A stretch of DNA of 64,000 bases, taken from assembly GCA_032717465.1 (NCBI GenBank), contig CM064655.1:19458335-19522334 (forward strand), written 5' to 3'. This stretch comes from Coenobita brevimanus (lineage: Eukaryota > Arthropoda > Malacostraca > Decapoda > Coenobitidae). Shown piece by piece: positions 25,689-37,673 of this stretch (position 1 is its first letter; each line of letters begins with the position of its first letter). The notes under the pieces were generated by a model. The model was not told the origin of the DNA, did no database searches, and saw only the letters and a program-made list of their open reading frames with translations. The position numbers were made by a program, and so were the translations under genes.

Positions 25689-27047
25689 TCGGGAGCATCT
25701 GAGCCAGGAAAAAGGGAGGATTCTGAAGGGATTGGGATGGGTTTGGAGATGGAGCCACGTACAACATTAGGAAGAAAAAAAAGTTAGCTGGGTATGGGGA
25801 AGTATTCTGCAGGGAAACGAATGAGCTTGGAGGGTTGCGGGAATAGAGCATTTTGCAACTCCAGGACTGAAAATGGAAGAACATGGAAACAAGCATACAC
25901 AACAGGAATCCATAGAAGAGGAAAGAAGCTCTGGGGAGAGAGAGAGAGAGAGAGAGGGAGGGAGGATGATAAACCGGAACACTTATGTAAAACAGAGAAA
26001 CTTTAAAATTAAATGGCTCAAGAGAATGTGTACGGCACCAAAAAGTGGTAGAAGACAACAAAAGAGGGAAAATAATGAGGTGTAAGGGGCCATGAAATTG
26101 AAGAAGAGACGTACTGTACGTGCAAGATGAGCAGAGAAGAGGGAGTTCAGAGGAGTGAGGAGGTGAATGTGACGGGACGCAGGGTATGGGAGATAACTTT
26201 TAAAGTGTAAGGAGAGGCATTAGAGGGGTAGAGGGACCGGGGAGATCCTTTATGTATGAGGGGAGAAGAGGAAGAGATGGTGTGTGTGTGTGTGTGTAGA
26301 ACTGGCAGAGAGGAAGTAGGTAGCTACTGAACTCTTGTCATATGATCATGTGCAGTAACCTTTTCCTGTCATGTTTGTATACGATTAACTACGCGATATC
26401 AAAGGGCATCATCTAAGGACAGAGAAACATGCAGACCCTCCCTCAGTTAGGAATACTAACCAGCAGAGGAAAAAGTGAATTATAGGCGGTAAAATATTAG
26501 GCAAACTTTCGTCCCCGACTGTAGGCCACATTACGAGATCTCAACATATCTTGCACTGAAGCAACAACTTTTTGAAATTTTATTGTGCTGGAAGAAAGGT
26601 GGCCAAGTTTTTGCAATATGCTGTGAGTTAAACACTGGCATAGGTGTGATATGGCGGTAACACGTTTGGCAACTGCGTGATGTGGTGCTGCTATGGTGTT
26701 ATTTTACGGGTTACCTTACTCGTTTAGTGTGCGATGGAGGAGTTGTTGCATGTATTATATAGCGGTTTGTTTATTCTGTGCGGGGAGATACAGATGTGTG
26801 CTATGTTTATGATAAATGCTGGCAGTGGTGTGATATGGTAAGTGTTTGAGTGTGTTAGGGGGCAAGTTAAGGAGATTGGGTATTAGTGTGTGGGAGGTGC
26901 GGCCGCCAGTAATTGAGTCATAGGGAGTTGAGGCAGAAAATATCCGTAAAGTTAGGGACGCGTGAGGATCCTTGAGTGATCCAGGTGGCTCAGGGGCTCA
27001 GCGGCAATAATGGCTTTCCTGTAGTTGTACCTGTACTTTTGCTTGTA
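25689..27047. other. Purine-rich then mixed spacer, no gene
   Basis: 25.7-26.3 kb is A/G-rich with a short GA run (about 25936-25957) and GT run (26280-26297). 26.3-27.0 kb is unrecognised. The Leu/Ser/Pro frame 25405-26061(-) reads through the minisatellite and is not a gene. Confidence 0.35.
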
Positions 27048-27240
27048 CATGTACAGTCAGGGAAAGTTCCGCATTGCCCACCTCTCGAAGCACTGGTGTG
27101 AGACGGGTGAATGTGAAGCGGGAGCCAGACCTCATGTGTCTGGTAACTGTGAGTGTGAAGGAGAGGGGCGCGAGCGATTGGGGGCAGAGGAGGGTTTGGT
27201 GATAGGTTGCGAATCACGTGTAAGACTGCAATGTATGACT
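27048..27240 (+). repeat. Dispersed repeat, copy on the plus strand (inverted partner at 29.27-29.47 kb)
   Basis: Shares TACAGTCAGGGAAAGTTCCG, CCGCATTGCCCACCT and ATGTGTCTGGTAACTGTGAG with the reverse complement of 29269-29465. Moderately diverged, ~190 bp. Family unknown. Confidence 0.6.
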
Positions 27241-27647
27241 TGGACGGTGTGTTTGAGTTGATTTAGTAAGGATAGATGACAATATGATGTTAACATTTTA
27301 TGAAAAAAAAATAATAATAATAATAATTCGTAGATGTCTGCAGAGTTAGTGTTGTCAGGAAAGTTATGGAAGTTTGCTGGGTTTGGACAGAGGTTGAATG
27401 CTTTCATTCCTTCTCGACTTTAACATGAGACGTTTCCCCGGGAGATATTCGTAACGATATAGCATATATTTATATTTTGTGTTGAAAACAAAGCCACTCT
27501 GTGTGTGTGTGTGTGTGTGTGTGTAAATTCTTATAATTTTTAAAATTACTTATCCTCTGCCATCCCACTATAAATACCTGCCTGCAAACATTTGCAGTGT
27601 TATTCTGGTAAGTATTCATCTCGAAGTTACAGTCTAGGGTAGTGTGT

Positions 27648-27651
<4 letters not shown>

Positions 27652-27743
<92 letters not shown>
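27652..27743. repeat. (TA)n microsatellite, ~46 units
   Basis: Uninterrupted TA run. A short GT run also lies at about 27499-27524. Confidence 0.97.
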
Positions 27744-27746
<3 letters not shown>

Positions 27747-27948
27747 CATTAGCGATTAACAGACTTTTATTTCTCCTTTAGACACAATGACATGGGAAAT
27801 CGTAATTATAATATCAGTCTCTATCATTCCTATCAAGTATTACAGAACGAAGGCAAAGAAGCATACTTTTGACAGTAAACATGTATTATATGATATACAG
27901 TAATGTAGACTGACTCAGAGAACAGTGTGATACCATGCAAACAACATA

Positions 27949-29266
27949 CGAGGGGTGATTAGAAAGAAATGACAGTGAGTCCATAAACTTTTATTAGCAT
28001 GAAGAACTATCAAACTATGACTCACATTCCTTCAAAGTACTCCCCTCCAACCTCTATGCAGCGTTCCATTCTCTTTCTCCACTTCATGAAGCAAGCGTGG
28101 TACTCTGAAGACGGTATACTTCGGAGTTCTGAATTGACAGTCCGTGCCAAGTCTTGGATGCGATGAAATTGCTTCCCAGCGATGGCAGATTTAATTTTTG
28201 GAAACAACCAAAAGTCACAGGGAGCCAGGTCAGGGGAGTAGGGTGGGTGGGGGAGCAGAGTTATACCTTGTTGTTCCAAGTACTGCATAGTGAGGCGAGC
28301 TTTGTGGGGTGCAGCATTGTCGTGGTGCAGCAAAAGGCGAGACCGACGGCGGGTTGGTGCGGTGTTGGCCTTGTGTTCCAAGACTTGTGGAAGGACCTGG
28401 TCTGTGTAGTATTAGGCTGTGATAGTGGACTTTTCAGGCATCACATCCACGCATATTGGTCCTGGAGAATTGAAAAAGATGGTGAAAAGGCGCTTCCGGC
28501 TGCGAAATCCTTCCTTCAAAATCTGAGGTCGAGGGTCTTCATCGCCCAACCACACCATGTTTGACTGCTTGTCACGGGTTGTGAAGAATGAAATCCAACA
28601 CTCATCTCCAGTAGCAACATCTGAGAACCGTTTTGGACCATTTGGTTCAAATTCAGCAAGCCAGACACGACAAATCCTCACCCGTTCAGCCTTTTGCTCA
28701 TCAGTCAACAAATGGGGTATCCATCGACAACACTTCTTCCTCAGGTGTAATTGTTCATGCACGATGTCATATGCACTCCCATAACTGATATCAAGCTCCA
28801 AGGCTAAGAACCTAAGAGTTACAGTTGGATCCTCGCCAATGATGGACCGTGCACGGACAGTTGTTGCTTCGGTCACGGATGTCCGGGGGCGTCCAGAGCG
28901 TTGTTCATCTTTCAATTCAGTTTTTCCTGCTGTGAAAGCACGAATCCAGCGGGAAACAGTTTCCAGGGAAGGAGTAGTGTCTGGATAAACTTGTAATAAT
29001 TCCCCTCGAATCTCTGTTGCTTTCTTTCCCAGTTTCCACCTCGTAAAAATGTAGAACCTGCAGCCTTCTTTCGAGTAATCCATGTTTCTGGCCAGAGAGC
29101 AAAAACAAGAGTGAAGCATTCACTCACAACAATAAAACAAGCATACGGCGACAAGTTCAAACTCGTAAGGACAGGCAACTCTGCACTCTCCTTGCTCCCC
29201 TACCTCCCATCATTCAAGGTTTTCATGTTATAGCACGAACTGTCATTACTTTCTGATCACCCTTCG
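27949..29266 (-). mobile_element. Complete mariner-type DNA transposon (TIRs and TA duplication)
   Basis: The ends are inverted repeats of about 30 bp: the left end begins CGAGGGGTGATTAGAAAGAA and the right end is TTCTGATCACCCTTCG, matching with a few mismatches. TA lies immediately outside each end (27947-27948 and 29267-29268), the target duplication of Tc1/mariner elements. Total length is 1318 bp, normal for mariner. It encloses one minus-strand transposase frame with a single premature stop. Both termini are retained, so it could still be moved by an intact related transposase; that is inference. Confidence 0.95.
28022..29083 (-). pseudogene. Mariner transposase (D,D34D), interrupted by one in-frame stop
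   Basis: Starting at the ATG at 29083 (MDYSKEGCRF), the frame runs 353 codons to a stop at 28022, the usual mariner length. The N-terminal half carries helix-turn-helix DNA-binding segments (TPSLETVSRWIRAF, then LRFLALELDISYGSAYDI) and the conserved WIPHLLTDEQKAERV. The catalytic acidic residues are present: first Asp in TGDECWISFF, second in HHDNAAPH, third in YSPDLAPCDFWLFP, with exactly 34 residues between the last two (DD34D). A TAA at 28412-28414 splits the frame after ~223 codons. No frameshift is seen, and both halves stay in one frame. The stop falls between the first and second Asp, so the product would be inactive. An alternative upstream ATG at 29119 adds 12 residues and is unlikely to be the real start. 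Confidence 0.93.
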
Positions 29267-29268
29267 TA

Positions 29269-29465
29269 CCTCTTTTGCACTCTGAGAATACGTTGGACGC
29301 ATGTGACTTCAGCAACTCTCCAATCCCTCCCACACCCAGCGACCCTCCCTCCCACTCACAGTTACCAGACATGTGGGGTTTGGCTGCTGCTTCGTGACTA
29401 TTCGTCGCTACCAATGCTCCGAAAAGTGGGTAATGCGGAAATTCCCTGACTGTACCTGTGCACCG
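29269..29465 (-). repeat. Dispersed repeat, inverted partner of 27048-27240
   Basis: The reverse complement shares TACAGTCAGGG, TTCCGCATTACCCAC and ACATGTCTGGTAACTGTGAG with the 27-kb copy. It starts right beside the mariner right end, so mariner may have inserted into or beside this repeat. Confidence 0.6.
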
Positions 29466-29891
29466 ACCTGCCGAAAATCATACTGTGACCCTGATTCTCC
29501 GCTCATTCCATACTTGTATGATCATATAATCACATATAAGTTTGATATTAGTGCCTCAGTGGTGACAAGTGAGAGTGGCGCCATCTATTAGCCCATAAGA
29601 ATGGGCTACATAGTCCATCAGACTCTAGGTACAGGCAAGGAAGCCCGGTTCCTAACTTCAGTAGTCCATCTCCAGCACAACCACAGAGAGTTGATCCTAA
29701 GTAACCCTCACACACCACCTCGCACATGGGCCACAATACTCACCGTTTCTCTTGTGATATGTTAAGGATATCACATTCAGAGCTACAGCAGAGTTAAGGT
29801 AATAGCAGAGGTGTTTGTATGCGCTGATTGTTAGGTCATTTGGATGAGCTATGAGCAAGGTGATATCGAATTTAAAGCCACAAATATTCTT
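29466..29891. other. No gene; probable body of a minus-strand SINE towards the right
   Basis: No coding signal. The part nearest 29892 is presumably the body of the tRNA-derived element read on the minus strand, but its 3' end cannot be placed. Confidence 0.3.
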
Positions 29892-29966
29892 TGCATCAGC
29901 CAGGATCGAACCCGTGACCACACAGACCTCAGCCTATTGCACTTTTCACTACACCACCACTTCCTG
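29892..29966 (-). mobile_element. tRNA-like head of a SINE (minus strand)
   Basis: On the minus strand: GGAAGTGGTGGTGTAGTGAA (box-A-like GGTGGTGTAGTGA) followed, at tRNA spacing, by ACGGGTTCGATCCTGG (good box B) and GCTGATGC. The anticodon stem is not clean, so a working tRNA gene is unlikely. Confidence 0.55.
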
Positions 29967-30114
29967 CAACTGTTTTATGTGTGACGAAATACGTATGGGA
30001 AATAACGTTTGTACATAGATTAATCATATAATGAATATCAAGTAAAAACAAAAAAAACTCGGTGAATGTGTATTGTGCTCAGAGAGTGGCATAAGGGTTA
30101 CATTGCACGTGTCA

Positions 30115-30119
<5 letters not shown>

Positions 30120-30184
<65 letters not shown>
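30120..30184. repeat. (AT)n microsatellite
   Basis: Uninterrupted AT run of ~65 bp. Confidence 0.97.
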
Positions 30185-30187
<3 letters not shown>

Positions 30188-31019
30188 GTCAGTGTCAAGC
30201 GACACGGACATGGTGTGTATTACTTTGTGAGCGCTCGTCGGGGCTCCTCTTATCCCCATAATCACGTGCTTCCAGACGCTCACGGCCGCCTCTCATCCGC
30301 GTCTCCTTGCCTTTGAGTCTGTGGTAAAGGCAGTTTTCTCTGTGTCGTTTTCTGTGAGTCGACTACTGGCAAATGCAGCTCACACCTTTCTCGGTGGCAG
30401 TCATTACCTGTGGTTATCCTGTAGGTCACAGCCAGGGTATTACCCACTCGTCCTGCTTTGTTCGCTGACTTGTCCAGGTTTTCTGGTCGCTGTGCTTACT
30501 TTATTAGAATTTATTATTTTTTTATTTATTTATTAATTGTCACTTTCCTCATGCAGCTTCCATGTGAAATAATTTTTTTTTTTCTATGGTAATATGGATC
30601 GCCAGAATTTCAAAATACAGAACACTGTTGCTTTATGGGAAGGTGAAAGAGATCACAGCTTGGATATCATAAACTAATACTAAACAGACTAATAATAAAA
30701 AATTTTTGAGTGACATTATTTTCTGGTCCAAGGTGTCTGCCTTCTGCTATTTTCAAAACAGCCAGCCATTACAATAAAATTTAGGCAAAAGCAAATCAAA
30801 GTTTGTAACAAATTTTCAGACATGTTACTGTTGCTTATAGGCAAGCTTTCTCAGTACACAGACGATGCGTAATTGGAAATGAGTGATTATTAAGTGGTAA
30901 TTACTGATACAGTCACAAGCCTGTATTGTTTAATGCTTTGCACATTGGCGTCGTAATGTCACTCAAATATGAGACAGGTACTATCCCGACAGACCTTTCT
31001 GGGACAATGGAACAATCCC

Positions 31020-31054
<35 letters not shown>

Positions 31055-32831
31055 AACAGGGGGTCAACAGTTACCAGTAATTATGTGTTTAAAAGGTAAC
31101 AAACAATTATGAAGCGATGTGCGGAAAGATATGCTGTTCGTATGAGGTGGCATCAGGATTCCGGGGGCCTGAATGGTGAATGAATGGGTGTGTGGTTCAT
31201 TTCATTTTGACACGATATTGATTAGTATTTTCACTGCTTTACTTACTTGTCCTTGCTTTCTGGACCCTACCTGCAGATGGGAAAAAAGAGGCGAAATGAT
31301 GGTGATGATGACAGCGTAAAAGACGCACTTGTATAACAGCAAAAAGATAATTTAGGGGGTTTCTGTGGTGAGTGTCAAGGTGTCAGCGTGTGGAAGTATG
31401 AGACAGCGGACGAGAACAAAGTTGAGGGTCAAACACATCACTTGTTAAAAAGGTCAAGGGAGGAGCGATTTAAAAGTTTGCCGAAGCGGTCCCTTTTCTG
31501 ACCTCGCCTCAGTGTTATGGGGAAGGGCCTTATTAGAGAGATACTGATTGTTTCATATATCTGTGTTTGTGCTATTCAGAACTAAAAAGAAAAAAAAATA
31601 AACTGTACTCACGAGCATTCTGGTGTTTTGAGCTGCAGTGTAGTTACCTGAAAGAAAAGAAAAGAATTATATTTAGTTTGCATGAACTTTGATATAGTCA
31701 TGGTTTACCTATGGAGTCCGTCTTGATTCAAGATGCAGTATTACACCTGGTCTACGTTATTAAGGCGAACTGCTTTGTACTCAGCACTTTAATCATTACT
31801 CCTTTGATTAAAACTTTTCCGTCCAAGTTTACTCTTCACATGATTCCATTATTGACGAGAACCACTGTCAACTGTTTCAAATGTCCTCCCGCATACTAAA
31901 CTTGGCTCAAGAATACACAAGCACTGCTGTCTCAGTTGAAACTTTGTCAAACAGAATTTGTTCTTGCTGTGTCATGCATATCCATATTCAGTACTTGCTT
32001 TCATCATGAAAGATTCCGCTACCTACGTCGTGGCTTTGTATTTCGTTTCATCTTCACATCAGTATCCACCACTTTCATTATTTATGTCGTACAGCAGAAC
32101 AGCGACTCCCCCTCACTTAATTTTTATCGCTATGCCCCTCAAACAATAAATAAAAATCCATCTCTTCTCTGTATTGTAGCTTGAATTATCCTGCTGGAAC
32201 TTCCTATACATTATTATTATGGTAAAATTCTTAACATTTCCTAGCTCTTGTGTGGGAGTGTAACTACCATTCACAGTTACCTGTTTGTATGGTGCTGTAT
32301 GATGAAGTCAAAATAACAGTGACAGTGGACCTATGCAGTGGTATTTTTATGTACTTCTTTAAACCTCTCGTGGTCTAGTCATCCATTACGGCTAACACCA
32401 GATTATTATATTCAGCTAACAACGAGCAGAGAAGTCTGAGTGTGTTAATATTGGCATCATGAACTCATTCATGGTCATGGCAACGATAGTACTCAATTTT
32501 CAGCTGCCGGTTGGCTATTAAATATTCGGGTGAGTTGTAGGGGCCTGGGTATTAAAGATATGAGTAATACAAATGTGACACCTGAGAAATAACAAGTGTT
32601 TGGTTGATAGCTGGCTGCTGTTCTCAGGGACCTATACGAAGTCCTCTCCACCCAGCAGTATAATTAGGGACCTGGATGTAAACTCGGTGGTTGATTGTCT
32701 CGCCTAGGATTGAGGCTTAGCATAAACAATTGTCTGCCAAAATGACCTTCGTGTAGTTGATAGGCAGCCCTCCTCAGCCGTCTTGTTCTACTTCGCGTAA
32801 CTGACACAAACCGAGTGCATCCAGACACACT
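30185..32831. other. 2.6 kb without a recognised gene
   Basis: AT-rich sequence. It contains a short (GT)n at about 31020-31050 and a small dispersed motif at about 31142-31200 (AGGATTCCGGGGGCCTGAAT) that recurs at 54.03 kb (and loosely at 61.9 kb). Short plus-strand frames near 31.7-32.2 kb have no recognisable domain. Confidence 0.4.
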
Positions 32832-32996
32832 CAACCCTTCAATCCAATGACGTGTTTATTTTAGTGCACTAAGGGAAAGACGTCCTGTAGTGAAGGGATT
32901 AACGAGACTGTATTCTCCTAAGTTAAAAAAAAAAATCGTCTGGAAGTATTAAGAATGAAGTGGAAATATTAGGTCATCGTAATGAAGCGATTAACC
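32832..32996. mobile_element. Palindromic element, PalA family (copy 5)
   Basis: Outer ends AACCCTTCAATCCAATGACG and GGTCATCGTAATGAAGCG-ATTAA are inverted. The inner word AATCGTCTGGAAGTATTAAG matches other PalA right arms. The centre holds TGTAGTGAAGGGATTAA. Confidence 0.6.
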
Positions 32997-33028
32997 AGAT
33001 CTCCCTCGTGACGGTCTAGGACGCAGCC

Positions 33029-33330
33029 TCTTCACTACGGTGGCGCATTTGTAATTTTAGTCTCGTTATCTACGGACAGTTTTATTTCAGTACTAAGAAG
33101 GTATTTTTTCCAACTGGAGGGGTTCAGTGTAGTCGTCGTTAACTCCTTCATATAAACGATTTTCTATTAGTCACTCATCTTAAATGTCAGGCCCAACTTG
33201 CCTAGCCCCGGGTTCCTACGCTCCTTATGGGGCGACATAGGATTGGATGATGGCTGTATGGATGGATAAGTAAACTCATCTGGAGGTAACAAGAATATAC
33301 TATTACGTCATCGTAGCAAAGGGGTAAATA
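33029..33330. mobile_element. PalA copy 6, split by a second repeat
   Basis: The left arm (TCTTCACTACGGTGGCGCAT ... CTACGGACAGTTTTATTTCA) and right arm (AAACTCATCTGGAGGTAACA ... TTACGTCATCGTAGCAAAGG) are separated by ~170 bp that includes the dispersed repeat at 33172-33268. This implies the second repeat inserted into an older PalA copy. Confidence 0.55.
33172..33268 (+). repeat. Dispersed ~97-bp repeat (second copy at 55.85 kb, opposite strand)
   Basis: CACTCATCTTAAATGTCAGG ... CTAGCCCCGGGTTCCTACGC ... ATTGGATGATGGCTG matches the reverse complement of 55846-55942 closely. Family unknown. Confidence 0.75.
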
Positions 33331-33398
33331 AAAACAAGACGAAAGTTCAGAAAAGCAACATCCGCGTCCACCAGTTGGTCTAAGAGCCAAATATATGA

Positions 33399-34245
33399 CT
33401 TTGCTGTGTGACCTTGATCTTAGGCGATTACTCTCAAAACATCGACTTCTTTATTGCCTGAACCTTCCACCAACGTTCATTTCAGATCAGTGCTGTTCGA
33501 GTTGTCTTTGGTGTTCCACAACTCATCCACCAGGTCTGATCCAAATCAAGTAAAAAGCTGTTTTAATAATTTTGTTCACACACAAACACACGGGTCGAAT
33601 TTTGACCTTGCTCTGTGACCTTGGTTTTCGATCTTTCCCTGTAACCATGACATTTAACTGATTGTTCTAAAAAATCGCTTTAATTTCTTCCTGCCCTATC
33701 CCCAACCTTTCCACAAAGTTAGGTCCAGATAAGATAAAAACTGTTTAGGCTGACCTTGCTTGCCCTGTGGCTTGGACCATTGACTTGTTCTCATAAACAA
33801 GAGGTTCTCTCCTTGCCTGACTGTCAACCCTTCCATAAGTTTGATTAAAATCGGATGGAAGCTGTTTGTAACTGTTTGTGTTAGATTATTAAAACACACA
33901 CACACACAGATCAGATTTTGACATTGCTCTGTGATCTTGACCTTTGACTGATTATTTTCAGAACTGAAACATTTCATGTCTTACTCTCAAAACATCCTCC
34001 AGGTTTGGTCGAAAGTGGATTAAAAACTTAAAGCTGGTTTTTCCTTGGTCAACTTTTGACCTAGCGCTGTGGCCTTGACTTTTGACCTGTTGTTCTTGGA
34101 AAAAAAAAAAAAAAAAAAAAGCTTCCTCATGAACATTTGCTGAACCATTCCACCAATAATGGCTAAACCTGGATAAAAACTGTTTGCATTCCAAAGACAT
34201 ACATACCCACGTGCGATCCGATCAAAACAGCATCCGTTCTCGCTT
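33399..34245. repeat. Degenerate ~140-200-bp tandem repeat carrying TGACCTTG motifs
   Basis: Five diverged units begin near 33399, 33600, 33748, 33914 and 34055, each with the order (T)TGACCTTGCTCTGTGACCTTG / TGATTGTTCTCAAAA / CCTTCCACCA..TTTGGTC / ATAAAAACTGTTT. Perfect TGACCTTGA/G (complement TCAAGGTCA or CCAAGGTCA) occurs at 33409-33417 and 33616-33623. Such extended half-sites are bound by monomeric nuclear receptors (FTZ-F1/ERR type); function here is speculative. An A20 run lies at about 34101-34120. Confidence 0.65.
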
Positions 34246-34545
34246 CGCAAGCCTGTAGGTTAAAATCAGTATCAGCATTTACTATAACTTGACTGAGTTA
34301 CGAGTTGTTCTCGAGGAAGGAAATACCATTAAAGACTTTTTCGCGCAAACGGGTTTTGCGTTATGTAATTGTACACTGTACATATTTCCTGGTAATTTAT
34401 GCTGAATCCATAGATTATTTTTAAAGACATTTACAGGGCAGTAATCCGAGGTTGATGGCAAGCTGGTGATAGGGAGAGCTGGAGCTCCCGTTTCACCAGC
34501 CCTCAGGACTTGATCCTGACCATCTCCCTTTTCTGAACATTTTCA

Positions 34546-35943
34546 GTGCATTCATTTACACAGAGAGTAGGCCAGCATGCTCTCATAATACCTCTACCTT
34601 CAACTGTCTACACCACACTACATGCGCATAACATATCACACCTTCTATTCACATCTTTAGTAATGGCCGCTGCAATCTTACAATCAAATGAGGTGGTACC
34701 TCGGATTGCCACCACCGGCAGGGTAGGGCTGGAGGCACAGGGTCCTCCCGGTCGCCATCAAGCGACTGTGCCGGCAGCGACTGTTGCTATTTCCGGGAAT
34801 GCTCGTCGGCGAAGAGGTGACGGTGCGGCCTTATTCTTTACCAACATCCGCGGCCTTACCACAAATTTAAACTCAGTTCATTTTTTCCTTCAGTCCATAT
34901 CCCCTTTGGCCCTTTTCCTCACAGAACCACAAATCTCACCCTCTACCGATATATCTCCATTTTGTTTTCCCGGTTACCATCTCCTAACAAACTTTCAAAA
35001 CAAGGGCGGCACCTGTTGTTATATCAAATCCCAATATGCAGTTGATACTATTTTAAACTTCACTTCATCCAGTTTTGATTACTCATTACATAAATTAAAT
35101 TGCCAAAACATTACCAAATATATCTGTGTAGTTTATCACTCCCCCAATGCTTCTTCGGAACCCAGTGTATTCGATTCCATATCCACTCAGTTGAGTAACC
35201 TTGACCTTGCCCTTGGCAATGAAATTACCATTTTGGGTGATTTTAACATACACAATGTTGAATGGTTATTGCATTCTGCCCGGACTGACGACGCTGGTCT
35301 AGAATGCGAGCTGTTTGCGGAATCGTTTAATCTCACCCAGTTGGTAAAGCAACCAACCAGAATACCTGATAATCCTGACCATAATGCCCATCTCTTGGAT
35401 TTATTCTTGACAAATAATCCAGATCAATACAGGATAGAGGTACTGTCACCACTTGGATCCTCTGACCACAATCTCATCAAAGCCTCATTAGTTAACCCTC
35501 CTACACCTCCCCATTCCGAACCTGTCAGGGTGACCCGATGGCACTTTGACAGGGCAGACTGGGATGGATTTAGAAATTATCTTGCTGATGTTCCATGGCA
35601 GTCTTTCTTCTCTAGTGATCCCAATTCTACCCAGTCCCACATTTGCGACTTAATACTAGCTGGTATGGATTTATTCATACCAAGTCAACAATTCACTAAA
35701 AGATCAAACTCTCCAAAATGGTTTGATGGCAATTGTGCCAGAGCAACAGCCCAAAAGTCATTAGCATATAACTCTTACTTAAAATCAAAAACATCTGAAT
35801 CACTCTCCCAATTTAAAATTGCTAGAAATCATGCAAAAGCTGTATTAAATCTATCTAAATCAAACTTTCTTCAAAAGCAAGCATCAAAACTACTCAACAA
35901 CCCTAATGACAATAGAATATTCTGGTCAACTCTTAATTCTTAA
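34546..35943 (+). pseudogene. LINE ORF2, endonuclease portion (first open segment)
   Basis: A 465-codon frame. An internal ATG at 34663 (MAAAILQSNEV) may be the real start. From about residue 95 it follows the APE-type endonuclease order: FFTNIRGL, then TEPQIS, GGTCCYIKS, CVVYHSPNAS, GDFNIHNVEW (nt ~35236) and GSSDHNLI (nt ~35456). These hold the Asn, Glu, Asp/Asn and catalytic Ser-Asp-His residues of the fold that nicks target DNA. The C-terminal third (WFDGNCARATAQKSLAYNSY ... NDNRIFWSTLNS) is the linker to the reverse transcriptase. The frame ends at a frameshift near 35935-35945, after which the RT continues in the next frame. Confidence 0.9.
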
Positions 35944-37673
35944 TAATAATAACTTTAACAAGTCATCTTCCATTCCCCCACTAAAATCTTCAGATGGCAA
36001 TATTACAAATGACCCACGTGGGAAAGCAGATATATTTGCTAGTACCTTTGCAAGAAACTCTACCATAGATGATACCAGCCAGAATGTCTCAGTACTGGAA
36101 CTTGATTTTCCCGAAATTGCCCCACTTAAAATACAGACAAGATTCGTAAAATCCATCCTAGACAATTTACCTACCAACAAAGCTCCAGGCCCAGATGGAA
36201 TTCCGCCAATTGTTTTGAAAAAACGTTCCCCTGAACTTGCCTGTCCTAGCTAAATTATTCAGACTATTCATACATACTTCTTTATTCCCAAATTCATGGA
36301 AAGAAGCCAATATCCACCCAGTTCCGAAGAAAGGAAGTTCGTCTGACCCCTCCAATTACAGACCAATAGCTGTCACATCTTCTCTTGGTAAGGTATTTGA
36401 AACTTTAATTAATAAGCACATTGTTAAACATCTTGAATCCAACAACTTAATTAGTGATAGACAATACGATTTTCGCCACGAAAGATCCACCATTGACATA
36501 CTCAATCTCTTAACTCATACCATCCATCAGTCAATTGATCTTTTTGGAGAAACTCATGCAGTAGCTCTTGATATCTCTAAAGCTTTCGACAGAGTATGGC
36601 ACCGTTCCCTGCTGTCCAAACTCCCTTGCTATGGACTAACGTCTTTTGTTCCTTTGATTTCTTCTTATCTTAGTGACAGGAATATAAAAGTAAAAGTAGA
36701 TGATGTATATTCGAATTTCCACTCAATTAACGCCGGCGTGCCGCAGGGATCAGTTCTGGCGCCAACCCTATTTCTGGTTCATATTAATGATCTCTTATCT
36801 GTCACTCACAATCCCATTCACTCATATGCAGATGACTCAACACTACACAGTTCATTCACACTCAGACATCCATTTACAAAGTTTAATATCTCTACCTCTC
36901 AACTCAGTACAGCCATCTCCATAAATCAAGATCTATCTACAATCAGTGAATGGGGACAAAACAACCTTGTCTCTTTTAATGCTAGTAAAACTAAATATAT
37001 ACAGTTTACTAATAGACAGATATTACCAGATTCGTACATTACCTTCAGTGCTACTAATATTCCCATCTCCAAAAATATTGAAATTCTTGGTGTCTCAACA
37101 GAGCCCTCAGCTGGACCTCTCATGTCAGATCACTTGCTAAAACCGCCTCAAAGAAACTTGGATTATTGTACAGAGTCCATAACTTCTTCGCCAATGAGCA
37201 GTTAGCTATAATTTATAAGAGTCATGTGCGCTCTCAGCTTGAATATTGCTCACCCTTGTGGAATGGTTATGGAGAGGTTGCATTAAAACAACTATGACAA
37301 AATTCAGAACAAAGCTGTTAGAATCATTAACAACCCTGCCATTACATATAAACTACCTCCCCTGCAAGTAAGAAGGAATGTTGCCTCCCTTGCATTATTT
37401 TACAGATATTTTTTTGGCAAATGCTCAGACGAAGTTGCGTCCATGGTGCCACCTCTCCATGCCTTCCCTCGTGCTACACGGGCATCTGGTAGCGCTCATG
37501 ACTGGAATGTCACTCAACCATATTGCAGAACTTCTACCTATCAGAATTCTTTCATTCCCCGAACTGCATCTCTCTGGAACTCGCTTTCCCAGAGTTGTTT
37601 TCCTCCAAATTTCAACCTACAACTGTTCAAGTCTAACTGTTACAGATATTTTATGAACAGAGGACACCAGTAA
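35944..37673 (+). pseudogene. LINE ORF2, reverse transcriptase and C-terminal portion (several frameshifts)
   Basis: Continues the polyprotein in pieces. First segment to 36253 with NKAPGPDGIPP (nt ~36178). A shift near 36237 leads to a 322-codon segment with KEANIHPVPKKGS, SNYRPIAVTSSLGKVFE, ALDISKAFDRVWH (catalytic Asp, nt ~36570), GVPQGSVLAPTLF (nt ~36735) and the active-site SYADDSTLHS (nt ~36823). A further shift at about 37099-37110, where the copy at 55.4 kb has 4 extra bases (ACTT), leads to WTSHVRSLAKTASKKLGLLY and the thumb region YKSHVRSQLEYCSPLWNG. A one-base insertion at about 37293 shifts back to the last segment, ending FKSNCYRYFMNRGHQ. YADD is intact, but with at least four frame breaks the copy cannot make a full protein. 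Confidence 0.9.
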
